Positions 8,710 to 17,912 are shown, counted from the stretch's first letter. The stretch is DNA of 64,000 nt from Thermomicrobium sp. 4228-Ro (GCF_026241205.1 NZ_JAPFQM010000001.1:1240001-1304000); one strand, 5' to 3'. Notes: a model not told the origin generated them from the sequence alone. Program-made: numbers and translations.

Positions 8710-10004
8710 GCCAGGAGCGCGTCGAGGTTATCGTCGTCGGGGCAGGGCCGGCTGGGGTCGCGACTGCGCTGACGCTCGCCCGGGCGGGTGTCGAGGTGAT
8801 CGTGCTGGAACGGGGTGCCTACCCAGGCGCCAAGAACGTGATGGGGGGCATCCTCTATCGCCAGCCGACCGAGGAACTCGTACCGGAGTTCTGGCGCGTG
8901 GCGCCGCTCGAGCGCGCGATCATCGAGCAGCGCTACCTGCTGCTGACCGGTGAGGACGCGATCGGTCTCAGCTACCGGACTCCCACCTTCGGACAGCCGC
9001 CGTACAACGCGTTCAGTGTCCTGCGTGCCGAATGGGACCGCTGGTTCGCCGAGCAGGCTGAAGCGGCCGGAGCGCTCATCGCGACCGGTGTCACAGTCGA
9101 AGATCTCCTCTGGGAAGACGGACGGATCGTCGGCGTTCGGGCGGGCGAGCAGGGTGAGCTGTATGCGAACGTGGTCGTGCTCGCCGAGGGGGCGAATGCG
9201 CTCCTCGTCCAGAAGGCGGGCTTGGCGCGCGACTGGCAGCCGGACGAACAGGCCCTGGTCGCCAAAGAGCTCCTGCGCCTTCCTGTTCAGGAGATCGAGC
9301 GGCGCTTCAACGTGTCCGCCGGGGAAGGGGTCGCGATCGAGGCGTTCGGTGCCTCGACCGGCGGATTGCTCGGCTACGGGTTCATCTACACCAACCGGGA
9401 AACGCTCTCGATCGGCACCGGAGCGCTCTTGAGCGATCTCATCGCGCACGAAGTGAACGTGAGCGATCTTCTGGAGCGCTTCAAGCGACATCCAGCGATC
9501 GCTCCACTGCTCGAGGGAGCGGAACTGGTCGAATACAGTGCACACCTGATTCCGGAAGGTGGCTGGCGGGCGATGCCAGCGCTCTTCGCGGACGGCGTGC
9601 TGGTGGTCGGAGACGCGGCTGGCTTCGTGAATCCGCTCAGCCGCGAGGGGTCGAACTTCGCGATGATCTCGGGGAAGCTGGCAGCGGAGACGATCCTCGA
9701 GGCACGTGCAGCCGGTGACTATTCGGTGCACGCACTGAGCCGCTACTGGGAGAAGCTCGAGGAAAGCTTCATCCACCCGGATCTCGAGGCGATCCGGAAC
9801 GTGACGCCGTTCGTCCACGCTCGCCCCTATCTCTTGCGCGACTATCCACAGGCACTGGCTCGTGCGTTCCGGCAGTATCTGACGGTCGACGGGACCCCGA
9901 AGGCGATCAAGTACCGTAGGATCGGGTGGAAACTGTTCGCTGACCTCGACCCCATGCGTCTCTTGCGAGACGTCGTCTGTGCTGCCTGGCACGTCCTGCG
10001 CTGA
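8706..10004 (+). CDS. fixC: ETF-quinone oxidoreductase, FixC-like flavoprotein
   Basis: 432-residue FAD protein. It opens with a dinucleotide-binding motif (VVGAGPAGVATALTLARAG) and has the GDAAGFVNPLSREGSNFAMISGK second FAD motif. This is the FixC form, which lacks the C-terminal 4Fe-4S ferredoxin domain found in mitochondrial ETF-QO. In most fix operons that part is encoded by a separate fixX, but no such frame follows here. It is expected to reoxidise EtfAB and reduce the quinone pool. Confidence 0.93.
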   Translation: MSQERVEVIVVGAGPAGVATALTLARAGVEVIVLERGAYPGAKNVMGGILYRQPTEELVPEFWRVAPLERAIIEQRYLLLTGEDAIGLSYRTPTFGQPPYNAFSVLRAEWDRWFAEQAEAAGALIATGVTVEDLLWEDGRIVGVRAGEQGELYANVVVLAEGANALLVQKAGLARDWQPDEQALVAKELLRLPVQEIERRFNVSAGEGVAIEAFGASTGGLLGYGFIYTNRETLSIGTGALLSDLIAHEVNVSDLLERFKRHPAIAPLLEGAELVEYSAHLIPEGGWRAMPALFADGVLVVGDAAGFVNPLSREGSNFAMISGKLAAETILEARAAGDYSVHALSRYWEKLEESFIHPDLEAIRNVTPFVHARPYLLRDYPQALARAFRQYLTVDGTPKAIKYRRIGWKLFADLDPMRLLRDVVCAAWHVLR

Positions 10005-10048
10005 ACCCTGGCTGCTCTGCCGCTCGTGGTAGGCTTGGCCTGGAAGAC

Positions 10049-10945
10049 GTGCATCGCGCGGGGTTGGTGCGGACCGTGACGCTCTATCTCGTCCTCGACA
10101 TTCTCCTTCTTGTCCTGCTCGCGCTGTTCGTTCCGATCGGCTTCTGGCGCGGTGCCTCGCGTGAGGTGCTGGTCACGCTCGGGATCCTGCTCGGGTTCGC
10201 GCTCGGCGAGTTCTGGGCGCAACCGTGGGGGCTGTCGCTGTCTGAATGGACCGGACTCGGTGAGGGGGCTGCCAGCTTTCTCACCGCAGTGCTCATCCTG
10301 GTTGCCTGTACGTTCTTGATCGGTTATGGTGCCAGTGCAGTCATGCTCGTTCCTCAGCCTGGTCTCGCCGGGCGCCTGCTCGGTGCACTCATCGCGTTCG
10401 CGAACGGCACGCTCCTCCTCGGTTTCGCTTTGCGAGCGATCCGACTGTATCTCCTCGGCGGTGCGCCGTCGGGCCTTTTCGAACGGTCGATCATCGCTCG
10501 TCTGCTGAGCGAGAGTATGCCGTGGGTCCTCTTGGGTGGGGCGGTGCTGGCGCTTCCGATCATCGTGGTCACAGCGTTGCTCGGTTCCCATGCCGTCGAG
10601 GCGGAGATCGCGAGCCCCTCGGGAGAAGGCGAATTCGCCTACCAGCACACGCCCACGCGTCCGCTCCCACCACGTGCACCGTTCGCCCAGCGCCAGCCAG
10701 CCGTCACGTACAAGGCGGAGCCGATCCGACGGCACGAGGAACCGACCCGGCCGTTGCGACCGACCGAGATGGGAGCCGATGCGGGCGAGCATCGAGCTGC
10801 GGGGCTGGCCGATCGAGAGACAGCCGTGCTGGCCCGTCCGGAGTCGCCCGGGCAGTCGCGTCCGACTGGTAACCGCTGCCCGTACTGCCATGCCGATATC
10901 AGCGAGGCTGAGGTCTTTTGCCCACGCTGCGGCCGCGTGTTGTAG
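10049..10945 (+). CDS. CvpA-like membrane protein with C-terminal zinc ribbon
   Basis: 298 residues from a GTG start. Four hydrophobic segments (about residues 10-35, 38-55, 70-95 and 110-135) and a fifth near 165-185 resemble the CvpA/colicin V production family. A long charged, Pro/Arg-rich linker follows (about 195-270). The protein ends in a small metal ribbon with paired cysteines, CPYCHADISEAEVFCPRCGR. Position just after fixC suggests co-transcription, but no functional link to acyl-CoA oxidation can be shown. The exact start is uncertain because several GTG codons lie close together. Confidence 0.7.
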   Translation: MHRAGLVRTVTLYLVLDILLLVLLALFVPIGFWRGASREVLVTLGILLGFALGEFWAQPWGLSLSEWTGLGEGAASFLTAVLILVACTFLIGYGASAVMLVPQPGLAGRLLGALIAFANGTLLLGFALRAIRLYLLGGAPSGLFERSIIARLLSESMPWVLLGGAVLALPIIVVTALLGSHAVEAEIASPSGEGEFAYQHTPTRPLPPRAPFAQRQPAVTYKAEPIRRHEEPTRPLRPTEMGADAGEHRAAGLADRETAVLARPESPGQSRPTGNRCPYCHADISEAEVFCPRCGRVL

Positions 10946-11059
10946 CGCTGTGTGCTGTATTTCCCCAGTGCAGAACTGCAAGAGCCTGAGAGAAGCTCCA
11001 GACGCCGGCAGTTCCGTGCTGGCCCGAAGCCTTAGGAAAGACAGCTTCAGTGGCGAGGA

Positions 11060-11839
11060 TCAGAATCCACCGTCGCGCCCGATCGCCTGAAGTTCTTCGA
11101 GGATCAGCCGGAGTTCGGCTGCCCGGGCATGCATCCGGACGATCGGCTCGCCCTGGGGGTCGAGGAACAGGACATCCACATGGTCGTTGGCCTCGACGAG
11201 TTCCGAGCCGCTGTAGTCGAGTTCGACCGTGAGCACGGGAGTGAGCCGGTCGCTCGGCTCGGCGGGCTCGCCGTGCGGTGCGTGCGTCAGCGCGTGACGA
11301 TAGTGCCCGAGCAAGTCGGTCAGCGCACCACGCTCGTTCGGTTCCTCGCCCAGGTAGAGCGAGAGGTCGATCCGGCCGTCGCTGATATGCAGGTAGTAGC
11401 CGTCGTCGGCGTGTTCGAGCGCGATGTCCTGCGGGAACCAAATATCGTAGATGACCAGCGGCCGGGGCTCCTCAGCAGGTGGCGAGGGTTCCTCTTCCAT
11501 CTCTTCGGCTGGTGCCAGCCACTCCGGCAGTTCCCGACCGTGGATGAGCCAAAAGTGTGCCAGGCCGTAGCGGTAGAGCAGCTCGGCGAGCCGGGTACGC
11601 ACCGGCGCCGTGAATGCGCCGGGAAATTCGTCCTCGACGACTCGCTCGAGTGCCTGGATCATCCGCTCGAATTCCGGACGATCTCGCAGTTCCCGGTCGA
11701 TGTAGCGCCGGGCTTCCTGCAGAGCTCGCCGGAGTTCGGTGTCGATCGTATCGGACGACTGTTCACGGAGGAAGCGCTGGATCGCTTCGAACAGCTCGTC
11801 GTCGGGCTGGAACTGGTCGCGAATCGGCTGTTCTGCCAC
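11060..11839 (-). CDS. Hypothetical acidic cytoplasmic protein
   Basis: 259 residues, GTG start, no signal peptide or membrane helix. The N-terminal half is helical and charged (YIDRELRDRPEFERMIQALE). A Pro/Glu-rich linker around residues 120-130 leads to a second half with beta-rich segments (HISDGRIDLSLYLGEE, LTVELDYSGSELVEANDHVD). I do not recognise a family. It is convergent with the CvpA-like gene and divergent from the decarboxylase gene. Codon use and length support a real gene. Confidence 0.7.
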   Translation of the reverse strand: MAEQPIRDQFQPDDELFEAIQRFLREQSSDTIDTELRRALQEARRYIDRELRDRPEFERMIQALERVVEDEFPGAFTAPVRTRLAELLYRYGLAHFWLIHGRELPEWLAPAEEMEEEPSPPAEEPRPLVIYDIWFPQDIALEHADDGYYLHISDGRIDLSLYLGEEPNERGALTDLLGHYRHALTHAPHGEPAEPSDRLTPVLTVELDYSGSELVEANDHVDVLFLDPQGEPIVRMHARAAELRLILEELQAIGRDGGF

Positions 11840-11996
11840 GGCGCACTCCGCGTCCTACCACGCATGGCGTGGGTCAGTATCGAATGCCATTATGCACCTC
11901 CCCTGACGGCGTGTCTACCAGGGATCGGCGCGATTGCCTGTCGATGCTCTCCGGCTCTATCCAGCACGAGGCGCCTGGTGCCCGGTGCAGAACGCG

Positions 11997-12002
11997 TATA
12001 CT
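11997..12002 (+). promoter_or_regulatory. -10 element before the decarboxylase gene
   Basis: TATACT 41 nt upstream of the GTG start. No convincing -35 sits at the right distance, so this is a partial promoter call. Confidence 0.4.
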
Positions 12003-12042
12003 TGCCCCTTCGGTGATCGGAACGGGGCGGGAGGGCACCGAC

Positions 12043-13530
12043 GTGGCCGACGAACAGTCCCGGGCACCGTATCTCGAACGGTGGCTGACGTATCTAGAAG
12101 AGGGTGTCGTCCCCTTTTCGACACCCGGGCACAAGCAGGGACGTGGAGCGCCACCGGAGTTTACGGACGCGTTCGGCGCGCGTGCGCTGGCCCTGGATAT
12201 TCCCCACGACGGTGGTACCTACGAAACGCATCTGGCGGTCGATCCGCTCGATGAGGCCGAGCAGTTGGCTGCTGCCCTCTGGGGCGCTCGTGACGCCGTC
12301 TTTCTCGTCAATGGCAGCACGACCGGAAACCTCGCCGCGCTGTTGACGCTGAGCCAGCCTGGTCGGCCAGTGATCGTGACGCGAGCGATGCATAAGTCGC
12401 TCCTCGCTGGGCTCGTGCTGAGCGGCGCGCGACCGGTCTACGTCGTACCCGAACTGCATGGCGAGAGCGGACTCCTCCTCGATATCGCGCCGGAAGCCGT
12501 CGAGCAAGCTCTTCAGGCGTATCCGGACGCGACTGCAGTCATGATCGTCAGTCCGACGTATACCGGCGTGACAAGCGACATCGCTCGACTCGCCGTGATC
12601 TGTCACCAACACGGTGTCCCGCTCTTCGTCGACGAGGCCTGGGGACCACACCTCCCGTTCCATCCGGCGCTGCCGCCAGCGGCCATTCCCTCAGGTGCTG
12701 ACCTCGCCGTGACCAGCCTGCACAAGTTAGCCGGTGCACTCACGCAGACGGCGATCCTGCTCGTCGGTGGTGACCTCGTCGATACGGCACGACTCCGAGC
12801 GGCGGTCGCCATGGTGCAGACGACGAGCCCGGCCGCTTTCCTCTATGCATCGCTCGACGCGACGCGACGGCGGCTGGCCTTGGAGGGCGAGGGTCTCCTC
12901 GCCCGAACGCTCGAACTCGCCGAGCGAGCGCGTGGCGCGCTCGCGAGTATCCCCGGATTGCAGGTAATCGGTCCCGAGATCGTCAGCGGTCGACCTGGCG
13001 CCGGGTTCGATCGCACCCGGCTCGTCGTCGACGTGCAAGGGATCGGGCTGACCGGTCTGGAAGCGAAACGCCGCCTGCGCCGTGACCACGGGATCGCTGC
13101 CGAGATGGCAGATCTCGTCAGTGTCGTCTGCCTGTTGACGGTGGGTGATACGCCGGAGACGATCGATGCGCTGGTCCGGGCATTCGCTGCACTGGCTGCG
13201 GAGCAGAGAGCGCATCGGTGCTCGTACGACGTGCGCGAACTGGGCGCGCTCTTGCGGGCGACCGGGCCGGTCGTCGCCGGTGCACCACAGGTGCTGACAC
13301 CACGCGAGGCGTACTTCGCACCGGTCGAGCGCGTGCCGCTCACCGCCGCTGCAGGCCGTATCGCCGCCGAGCCGATCACGCCCTATCCACCGGGTATTCC
13401 GGTCGTCGCACCAGGAGAAGCGATCCGGCCCGAGGTGGTGGAGTTCCTTCAGGCTGGGATCGCTGCCGGTATGCGCTTCAACGGTGCGAGCGATCCGACC
13501 CTGCAGACGATCCGCGTCGTGCACGAGTGA
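12043..13530 (+). CDS. Orn/Lys/Arg decarboxylase family PLP enzyme
   Basis: 495-residue fold-type I PLP enzyme of the Gram-positive SpeA/YaaO-like group III decarboxylases. The N-terminus has the conserved FSTPGHKQGRG, followed by VNGSTTGNLA and VDEAWGPHLPF. Lys228 in TSLHKLAG is the expected Schiff-base lysine. A C-terminal domain runs from about residue 400. I chose the GTG with GGGAGGG 7 nt upstream; the upstream in-frame ATG has no SD. It probably decarboxylates arginine, lysine or ornithine for polyamine synthesis. No polyamine partner gene is nearby, so the substrate stays open. Confidence 0.9.
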   Translation: MADEQSRAPYLERWLTYLEEGVVPFSTPGHKQGRGAPPEFTDAFGARALALDIPHDGGTYETHLAVDPLDEAEQLAAALWGARDAVFLVNGSTTGNLAALLTLSQPGRPVIVTRAMHKSLLAGLVLSGARPVYVVPELHGESGLLLDIAPEAVEQALQAYPDATAVMIVSPTYTGVTSDIARLAVICHQHGVPLFVDEAWGPHLPFHPALPPAAIPSGADLAVTSLHKLAGALTQTAILLVGGDLVDTARLRAAVAMVQTTSPAAFLYASLDATRRRLALEGEGLLARTLELAERARGALASIPGLQVIGPEIVSGRPGAGFDRTRLVVDVQGIGLTGLEAKRRLRRDHGIAAEMADLVSVVCLLTVGDTPETIDALVRAFAALAAEQRAHRCSYDVRELGALLRATGPVVAGAPQVLTPREAYFAPVERVPLTAAAGRIAAEPITPYPPGIPVVAPGEAIRPEVVEFLQAGIAAGMRFNGASDPTLQTIRVVHE

Positions 13531-13537
13531 ACCCCGG

Positions 13538-14647
13538 TTACTCGCGCGAAGCGTACCGTGATGCTGATTCCCGGATCGCTGGCACGCAACGGTCCGTCTC
13601 GACGTCGCACGGACTCTCCGGCCAATCCGGCGGGAGACCGAAAAGGTGTGACGGGGTTTCGAGTACCCAGAGACCGGCCGCGTGCGGCCTGGCTCCGGCC
13701 TGCTCGAGGAGCGTGAGGAAGCGATCCGGTACGTGGTGTTCTCGTTCAGGGGAACTGCACAGGACGAGCGGTGTCCGGCCGATCGTCCACGGAGTCAAGC
13801 CAGGTGCGACCAGCAGAGCGGAGACCGGGTCCGGCAGGCGCGGTATGAGTTCGACAAGCAGGTCAACGAGCGATCGGAATTCGACCGATTGGGCGGTAGA
13901 GAGCGCGAGGACGAGCGGGTGCTCGAGCGAGCGGAAGCGCCGGGCCTTCGCCTGCACCTTGGTCACGATTCCCCGGGGCACGCGCGTCTCGTCCGTCGGA
14001 GAGCTGGGGAGAACCGGTCGCGTGTCGGCCTCGCTATCCGCCAACGCTTCGAATGCGAGCGTCCAGCCCCCGCGTTGCCAGACGAAGCGCGCCGGTGCAG
14101 GCACCTGGGCGTCGAGCCCGATGAGCCAGGCGGCGAGTGTCTCGCGGAGCTCGCGGAGGGGAGGTGTACCGATCCCGTATTCGACGTGAACCAACCGGAT
14201 CGTCAGGGCCGGGCGACGGAGCTCGTGCAGGACGTCGAGGATCGGGTACAGGCGTCGTTCAGCCCGCCACGCTTCGGTGGGTGGGGCATGGATGAGTGCT
14301 TCCACATAGAATACCTCGTTGGCACGGGCCACGAGGAAGTCCGGCCGGGGCCCACGCCGGCCGGTAGCTGGATGCAGCATCAGCTGGTAGCCGTGTCGAC
14401 GGAACAACTCGTGCAGATACAGTTCCCAAAAGGCAGCAAGCGCGAGCCGTGGATCGCGCTCCCAGAAACGGCTGCGGATATCAGTGCGTGCCGGTTCGGG
14501 AATCCGAACGAACCAGCTTTCGAGGAGCGACCGAATCCGGTTATCCGCTGGGGTAGCAGCGCGGGCGAGCCGTTGGGCGACCGTCTCCCGGTGCGGTGCG
14601 ACGGGACGGGTCGAATGCGCTTCCGGTGGGGTTGCGAAAAGACGCAT
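13538..14647 (-). CDS. Hypothetical protein with PD-(D/E)XK-like core
   Basis: 369 residues, soluble. Around residues 75-118 the pattern WELYLHELFRRHGYQL, then RPDFLV (Asp103) and FYVEAL (Glu116) looks like the core of the restriction-endonuclease-like fold, but the position usually held by the catalytic lysine is Leu118. The remainder (residues 170-369) shows no known motif. It is the last gene of a leftward operon, 8 nt after the UroD-like gene. A degenerate nuclease fold or an unrelated protein are both possible. Confidence 0.7.
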   Translation of the reverse strand: MRLFATPPEAHSTRPVAPHRETVAQRLARAATPADNRIRSLLESWFVRIPEPARTDIRSRFWERDPRLALAAFWELYLHELFRRHGYQLMLHPATGRRGPRPDFLVARANEVFYVEALIHAPPTEAWRAERRLYPILDVLHELRRPALTIRLVHVEYGIGTPPLRELRETLAAWLIGLDAQVPAPARFVWQRGGWTLAFEALADSEADTRPVLPSSPTDETRVPRGIVTKVQAKARRFRSLEHPLVLALSTAQSVEFRSLVDLLVELIPRLPDPVSALLVAPGLTPWTIGRTPLVLCSSPEREHHVPDRFLTLLEQAGARPHAAGLWVLETPSHLFGLPPDWPESPCDVETDRCVPAIRESASRYASRE

Positions 14648-14655
14648 CGGCGTGC

Positions 14656-15663
14656 TCAGTTCTGCCGGGCTGGGGCTCCAGCACGACGCACAGCGCGGAC
14701 GATCGCCTCGATGGTGGCCTCGGGTGTCGCGATCGGAATCACGCAGCCAGGTGTCACCATCAGGTGGCGCCCACCGAGCTGCCTGACGGCATCGACTGCT
14801 TCGTCTGCCGCCGCTTCCGGCTCGCGCTCAGCGAGCCGGGTCTCGTCGATGCCGCCGGCGACGCAGCGCCCGCTCCGCTGCTCGCCCTCGCGGAGCGAGG
14901 GCCCCGCCCGGCGGTCGTGCCAGTTGAGCACGTTGACTGGATAGTCGAGGACGAGATCGAAGTGCGGTTGCGGACCGTGGAGGTGCAGCAGCACGATCGA
15001 CGCTCCGGACGCTTCCGCGAGGGCGTCGAGATCCCAGGGGCACCCCCACTGTGCGTAGGTCTCCGCATCCATCACGTCAGCGGTCGCACACTGGGTCGCG
15101 AAGAAGATCCCGTGCGCGCCGGCAACCAGCGAGGCGCGAATCAACTCGCGTGTCGTCTTGGTGATCGCCGCTAACGCCTCCCTGACGCGATCGGGGTGTG
15201 TCGCGATGTCCTGGACGACGCGGCCAGCCGAGAGTTTGAAAGCCACCGTCAAGGGACTGAAGATCGTCTGTAGGACAGGCACGGTTCCCTCGAGTTCCTG
15301 GACGACCAGCCGTACGCTGCCGATGACGACGCGGAACGCTCCCCGATCCACGCGGAGCGGCCGGATCGTCGCCCAGTCCTCCGCCCGCTGCACGGGACAG
15401 CGCGTCACGGTGCGTGTACCGTTCGGGGAACCGCGGTACTCGCTCGCTCCGCCCCAGGCGATGACCGGGTAGTCGCCGGGCGGCATCGCTTTGACGAAGT
15501 CGAAGGCGAAACGGCGCTGCCAGGCTACCGTCGCGGCAGCCAAGGATTCGGCCTGCTGGTCGACCTCGGGGAAGTGCCGCCACAGACTCACCGGCGGTGC
15601 GTCGAGCGGTGCGCCGGCCAGCGCTGCCTCGACCCGTTCCCAATGCTCACTCGGCGTCCGCAC
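14656..15663 (-). CDS. Uroporphyrinogen decarboxylase-family protein
   Basis: 335 residues, URO-D/MtaA/CmuA-type TIM barrel. It contains FDFVKAMPPGDYPV, a central PVLQTIFSPLTVAFKL block and a C-terminal GGRHLMVTPGCVIPIATPEA. The family includes haem-pathway HemE and corrinoid methyltransferases. The N-terminal arginine-rich signature of HemE is not seen, so a methyltransferase-like or unknown role is more likely. I start it at a GTG that overlaps the end of rmuC by 17 nt; the much longer frame upstream is just rmuC read out of frame. Confidence 0.85.
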   Translation of the reverse strand: MRTPSEHWERVEAALAGAPLDAPPVSLWRHFPEVDQQAESLAAATVAWQRRFAFDFVKAMPPGDYPVIAWGGASEYRGSPNGTRTVTRCPVQRAEDWATIRPLRVDRGAFRVVIGSVRLVVQELEGTVPVLQTIFSPLTVAFKLSAGRVVQDIATHPDRVREALAAITKTTRELIRASLVAGAHGIFFATQCATADVMDAETYAQWGCPWDLDALAEASGASIVLLHLHGPQPHFDLVLDYPVNVLNWHDRRAGPSLREGEQRSGRCVAGGIDETRLAEREPEAAADEAVDAVRQLGGRHLMVTPGCVIPIATPEATIEAIVRAVRRAGAPARQN

Positions 15664-17017
15664 GCGCGTCGTCTCCGTCCAGTTGCTCGACGAGCGCAGG
15701 GGGTGTCGCCCCACTGAGCGCTTGCATCTGTCGCAAGGAACCGAGCGCGCTCGCGGTCTCGCGGGCGAGCGCATCGCGACTATTCTGCAGCATCGTGAGT
15801 CCTTTGGCGAATCGGCCATTGAGCTCGCTCTCCATTGTCCGGAGCGCCTGTTCGAGCTGGTGCGACAGCGCGGAGATGCGCGCGCTGTCCTCCTCGCGGA
15901 GGAAGCGCACCGCGAAGTGCAGGAGCGTGAGGAAGTAGGGGATCGCCATGCTGTAGGAGATGACCACCACGCCACGCTCGAGCGCCCGAGCATGGAGCCG
16001 TTGCGTCCAGCGGTAGACCGCGTCCGGGACAGCGATGATGGCGAGCCCCAATGTCAGCTCGGGATCGAGGTAGACGGTGACTTCGTCAATCCGCCGTTCG
16101 AGGAGCACTTCCAGTTCGCGACGCAACTGGTCACTGGCTGTCTCCTCGAGTTCCTCCAGCTGGCGGACACCGACCCATTTCGAATCGACCGGGACATGTT
16201 TTCCGTTGGGCAGGCGAAAAGCGAACTCGACGGTGCGGTTCCGGATCGTCAGGTTGAACGCTTTGAACTCGGCCGGAAGGTGCTCGAGGATGGCTTCGAG
16301 GACGTGCTCGCCAGCCGCACCGCGCGAGGCCGACCCGGTCAGGACAGCATCGATACGGGCGACGAAGCGGGCCAGCTCCTCCTGCTGGCGGCGCGCTTCC
16401 TCGTCGTTGCGACGGAGTTCGAGGAGTGCCTGCTGGGCGGTCACCAGTGCCTGCTGCAGCTGATCGATTCGCCCGCTCGTCGTATCGTGTTGTTTTTCCA
16501 AATTCTGGAGACTGCCGCGGAGTTCACCGAGCAGTTCGCCGAGTCGCTGCAGTGCATCCTGGAGTTGCACCTGCCGTTGCTCGCTTGTCTGCGTACGGCT
16601 TTGCAGCTCGGCCGTGCGCGTGGCGAGTTGCTGGAGTGCCTGGACGAGGGTCGTCGTGTGCTGCAGGTGTTGGCGCGCTGACTCGTCGAGTTTTCCCTGG
16701 AGTTCCCGCACGGTCTCGCTCAATCGCTGCAGACCGCTCTGCAGCTGCAGCTGATACTGCTCGGTCGCCTGTGTGCGGGTCTGCAGCTGGGAGGTGGCGG
16801 TGGAGAGATCGGCCAGCGACCGTGCCAGCTCACTGACCTGTTGCGACTGGCTGCGCGCGGTTTCCTGGAGCACAGCGAGTGCACTCTGCAGCGGAGCGAG
16901 GTCGGGAAGCGGCCCACCGGTCCGTCGGCTTGCCCAGAGAACGAGCGCGAGCGCAGTCGCAAGCCCGACCAGGCCGACCGCACCGACCAGCACGACGAGC
17001 GTCGCCGTGTCCCCCAC
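15647..17017 (-). CDS. rmuC: RmuC-family protein
   Basis: 456 residues. One N-terminal membrane helix (about 6-28) anchors a long Gln/Leu-rich coiled coil (about 40-190), followed by the RmuC domain with the signature NRTVEFAFRLPNGKHVPVDS and YSMAIPYFLTLLHF. RmuC proteins limit inversion/recombination at short inverted repeats and carry a PD-(D/E)XK-like nuclease fold. GTG start with GGAGGGG 7 nt upstream. It follows the lipoprotein gene by 13 nt and overlaps the UroD-like gene. Confidence 0.9.
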   Translation of the reverse strand: MGDTATLVVLVGAVGLVGLATALALVLWASRRTGGPLPDLAPLQSALAVLQETARSQSQQVSELARSLADLSTATSQLQTRTQATEQYQLQLQSGLQRLSETVRELQGKLDESARQHLQHTTTLVQALQQLATRTAELQSRTQTSEQRQVQLQDALQRLGELLGELRGSLQNLEKQHDTTSGRIDQLQQALVTAQQALLELRRNDEEARRQQEELARFVARIDAVLTGSASRGAAGEHVLEAILEHLPAEFKAFNLTIRNRTVEFAFRLPNGKHVPVDSKWVGVRQLEELEETASDQLRRELEVLLERRIDEVTVYLDPELTLGLAIIAVPDAVYRWTQRLHARALERGVVVISYSMAIPYFLTLLHFAVRFLREEDSARISALSHQLEQALRTMESELNGRFAKGLTMLQNSRDALARETASALGSLRQMQALSGATPPALVEQLDGDDARADAE

Positions 17018-17030
17018 TGCATCCCCTCCC

Positions 17031-17717
17031 TCACGGTTCGCTGGTGCCTGGTGGCTCGATGGTGAACGACTCGTCGAATCCCCAGTAGCGCAGGACGAGG
17101 ACGGAGCCGTCTGCGTACTCGGTACGGAGTTGGCGAGGCAGTTGATCTGCCTGACCGATCCAGAGTGTCAGCTGGTTCGGTTTCTGGCCCGCTGGTGTCA
17201 CGATGATTGCCCACTTTTCGCAGATGACACCGTCGATCGTCTCGGACGGAAGTTCCTCGATCGTCACGCTGGCTGCGCCGGTTCGGGCTGCAGCGAGTTC
17301 GGCTGGATCGTACAAGCTGGCGAAATCGGGCGACTGTTGGATCTGTCCCAGTTGCCAGCGGTCACCGGAACGGATCCAGCCGGCATCACCGACGATGATC
17401 CACTCCTGGGCAGGTTGCCCGCTCGCCGGATCGTACTGGATGGCGTGCAACCGATCGGGGAGGACGACAGCGAGTTCGAGCCGCTGGCGGAGCGTACCGG
17501 AGGTGTCGTAGGCCGTGATCTCGGCACGGAACCGCTGGACGGTTGCCCAGGCATCAGCCCAGGCAGTCACCCGGGCCTGGTCAGCCGGAGAGAGGGCCGG
17601 TGTTCCCTCGGGAACGGGTGTCGGCGTCGGGGGCAAGGGTGTCGGTGTCGGTTGCTGGGGCAGCGAACAGGCGCTGAGAACGAGCACGACCAGCAGGAGT
17701 ACGATGCGACGAACCAT
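17031..17717 (-). CDS. Lipoprotein, LppX/LolA-like beta-rich fold suspected
   Basis: 228 residues starting at the ATG with an AAGGGA SD. The N-terminus is a clear lipoprotein signal (RRIVLLLVVLVLSAC, Cys16), then a Pro/Thr spacer of PTPTP repeats. The mature part (residues 45-228) has alternating beta-strand patterns (RFRAEITAYDTSGTLRQRLE, EWIIVGDAGWIRSGDRWQLG), as in LppX/LolA-type lipid-binding proteins. That assignment is pattern-based only. First gene of the leftward operon with rmuC. Confidence 0.8.
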   Translation of the reverse strand: MVRRIVLLLVVLVLSACSLPQQPTPTPLPPTPTPVPEGTPALSPADQARVTAWADAWATVQRFRAEITAYDTSGTLRQRLELAVVLPDRLHAIQYDPASGQPAQEWIIVGDAGWIRSGDRWQLGQIQQSPDFASLYDPAELAAARTGAASVTIEELPSETIDGVICEKWAIIVTPAGQKPNQLTLWIGQADQLPRQLRTEYADGSVLVLRYWGFDESFTIEPPGTSEP

Positions 17718-17853
17718 CCACCTGTCCCTTCGGTGCTGAGCACTGTCGTAGCGAGTGTCGGCTATAGCAGGAGTCACTGTCAAGTTCGGGCTCGCGCACA
17801 GGTGGGAACTGAGGGGCCGCGTGCTCGCTCGTCGTACGGGCTACGGCGAACAC

Positions 17854-17886
17854 CACTGGCCTGCCCCGAGCCGGGGCAGGCCAGTG
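17854..17886 (-). terminator. Perfect 15-bp hairpin after glutamine synthetase I-alpha
   Basis: CACTGGCCTGCCCCG, loop AGC, and its exact reverse complement. It lies 27 nt past the leftward glnA stop and separates that transcript from the lipoprotein operon. Only a weak T-rich tail follows on the minus strand. Confidence 0.75.
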
Positions 17887-17912
17887 TGAGCCGTCCGTTG
17901 GAGCTCGTCCGA

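Noticed and set aside
10965-11022. Imperfect inverted repeat between convergent genes (CCAG-N5-AACTGC / GCAGTT-N5-CTGG)
   Set aside because: A 5x5 internal mismatch and no T-tract make it too weak to call a terminator.
11614-12042. In-frame N-terminal extension of the decarboxylase (143 codons)
   Set aside because: It overlaps the divergent hypothetical gene, has no SD, and the GTG at 12043 has an excellent one at the homologous start.
14656-15993. Longer 445-codon version of the UroD-like gene
   Set aside because: The first 110 codons are Ser/Arg-rich out-of-frame rmuC sequence; homology starts near the GTG at 15663.
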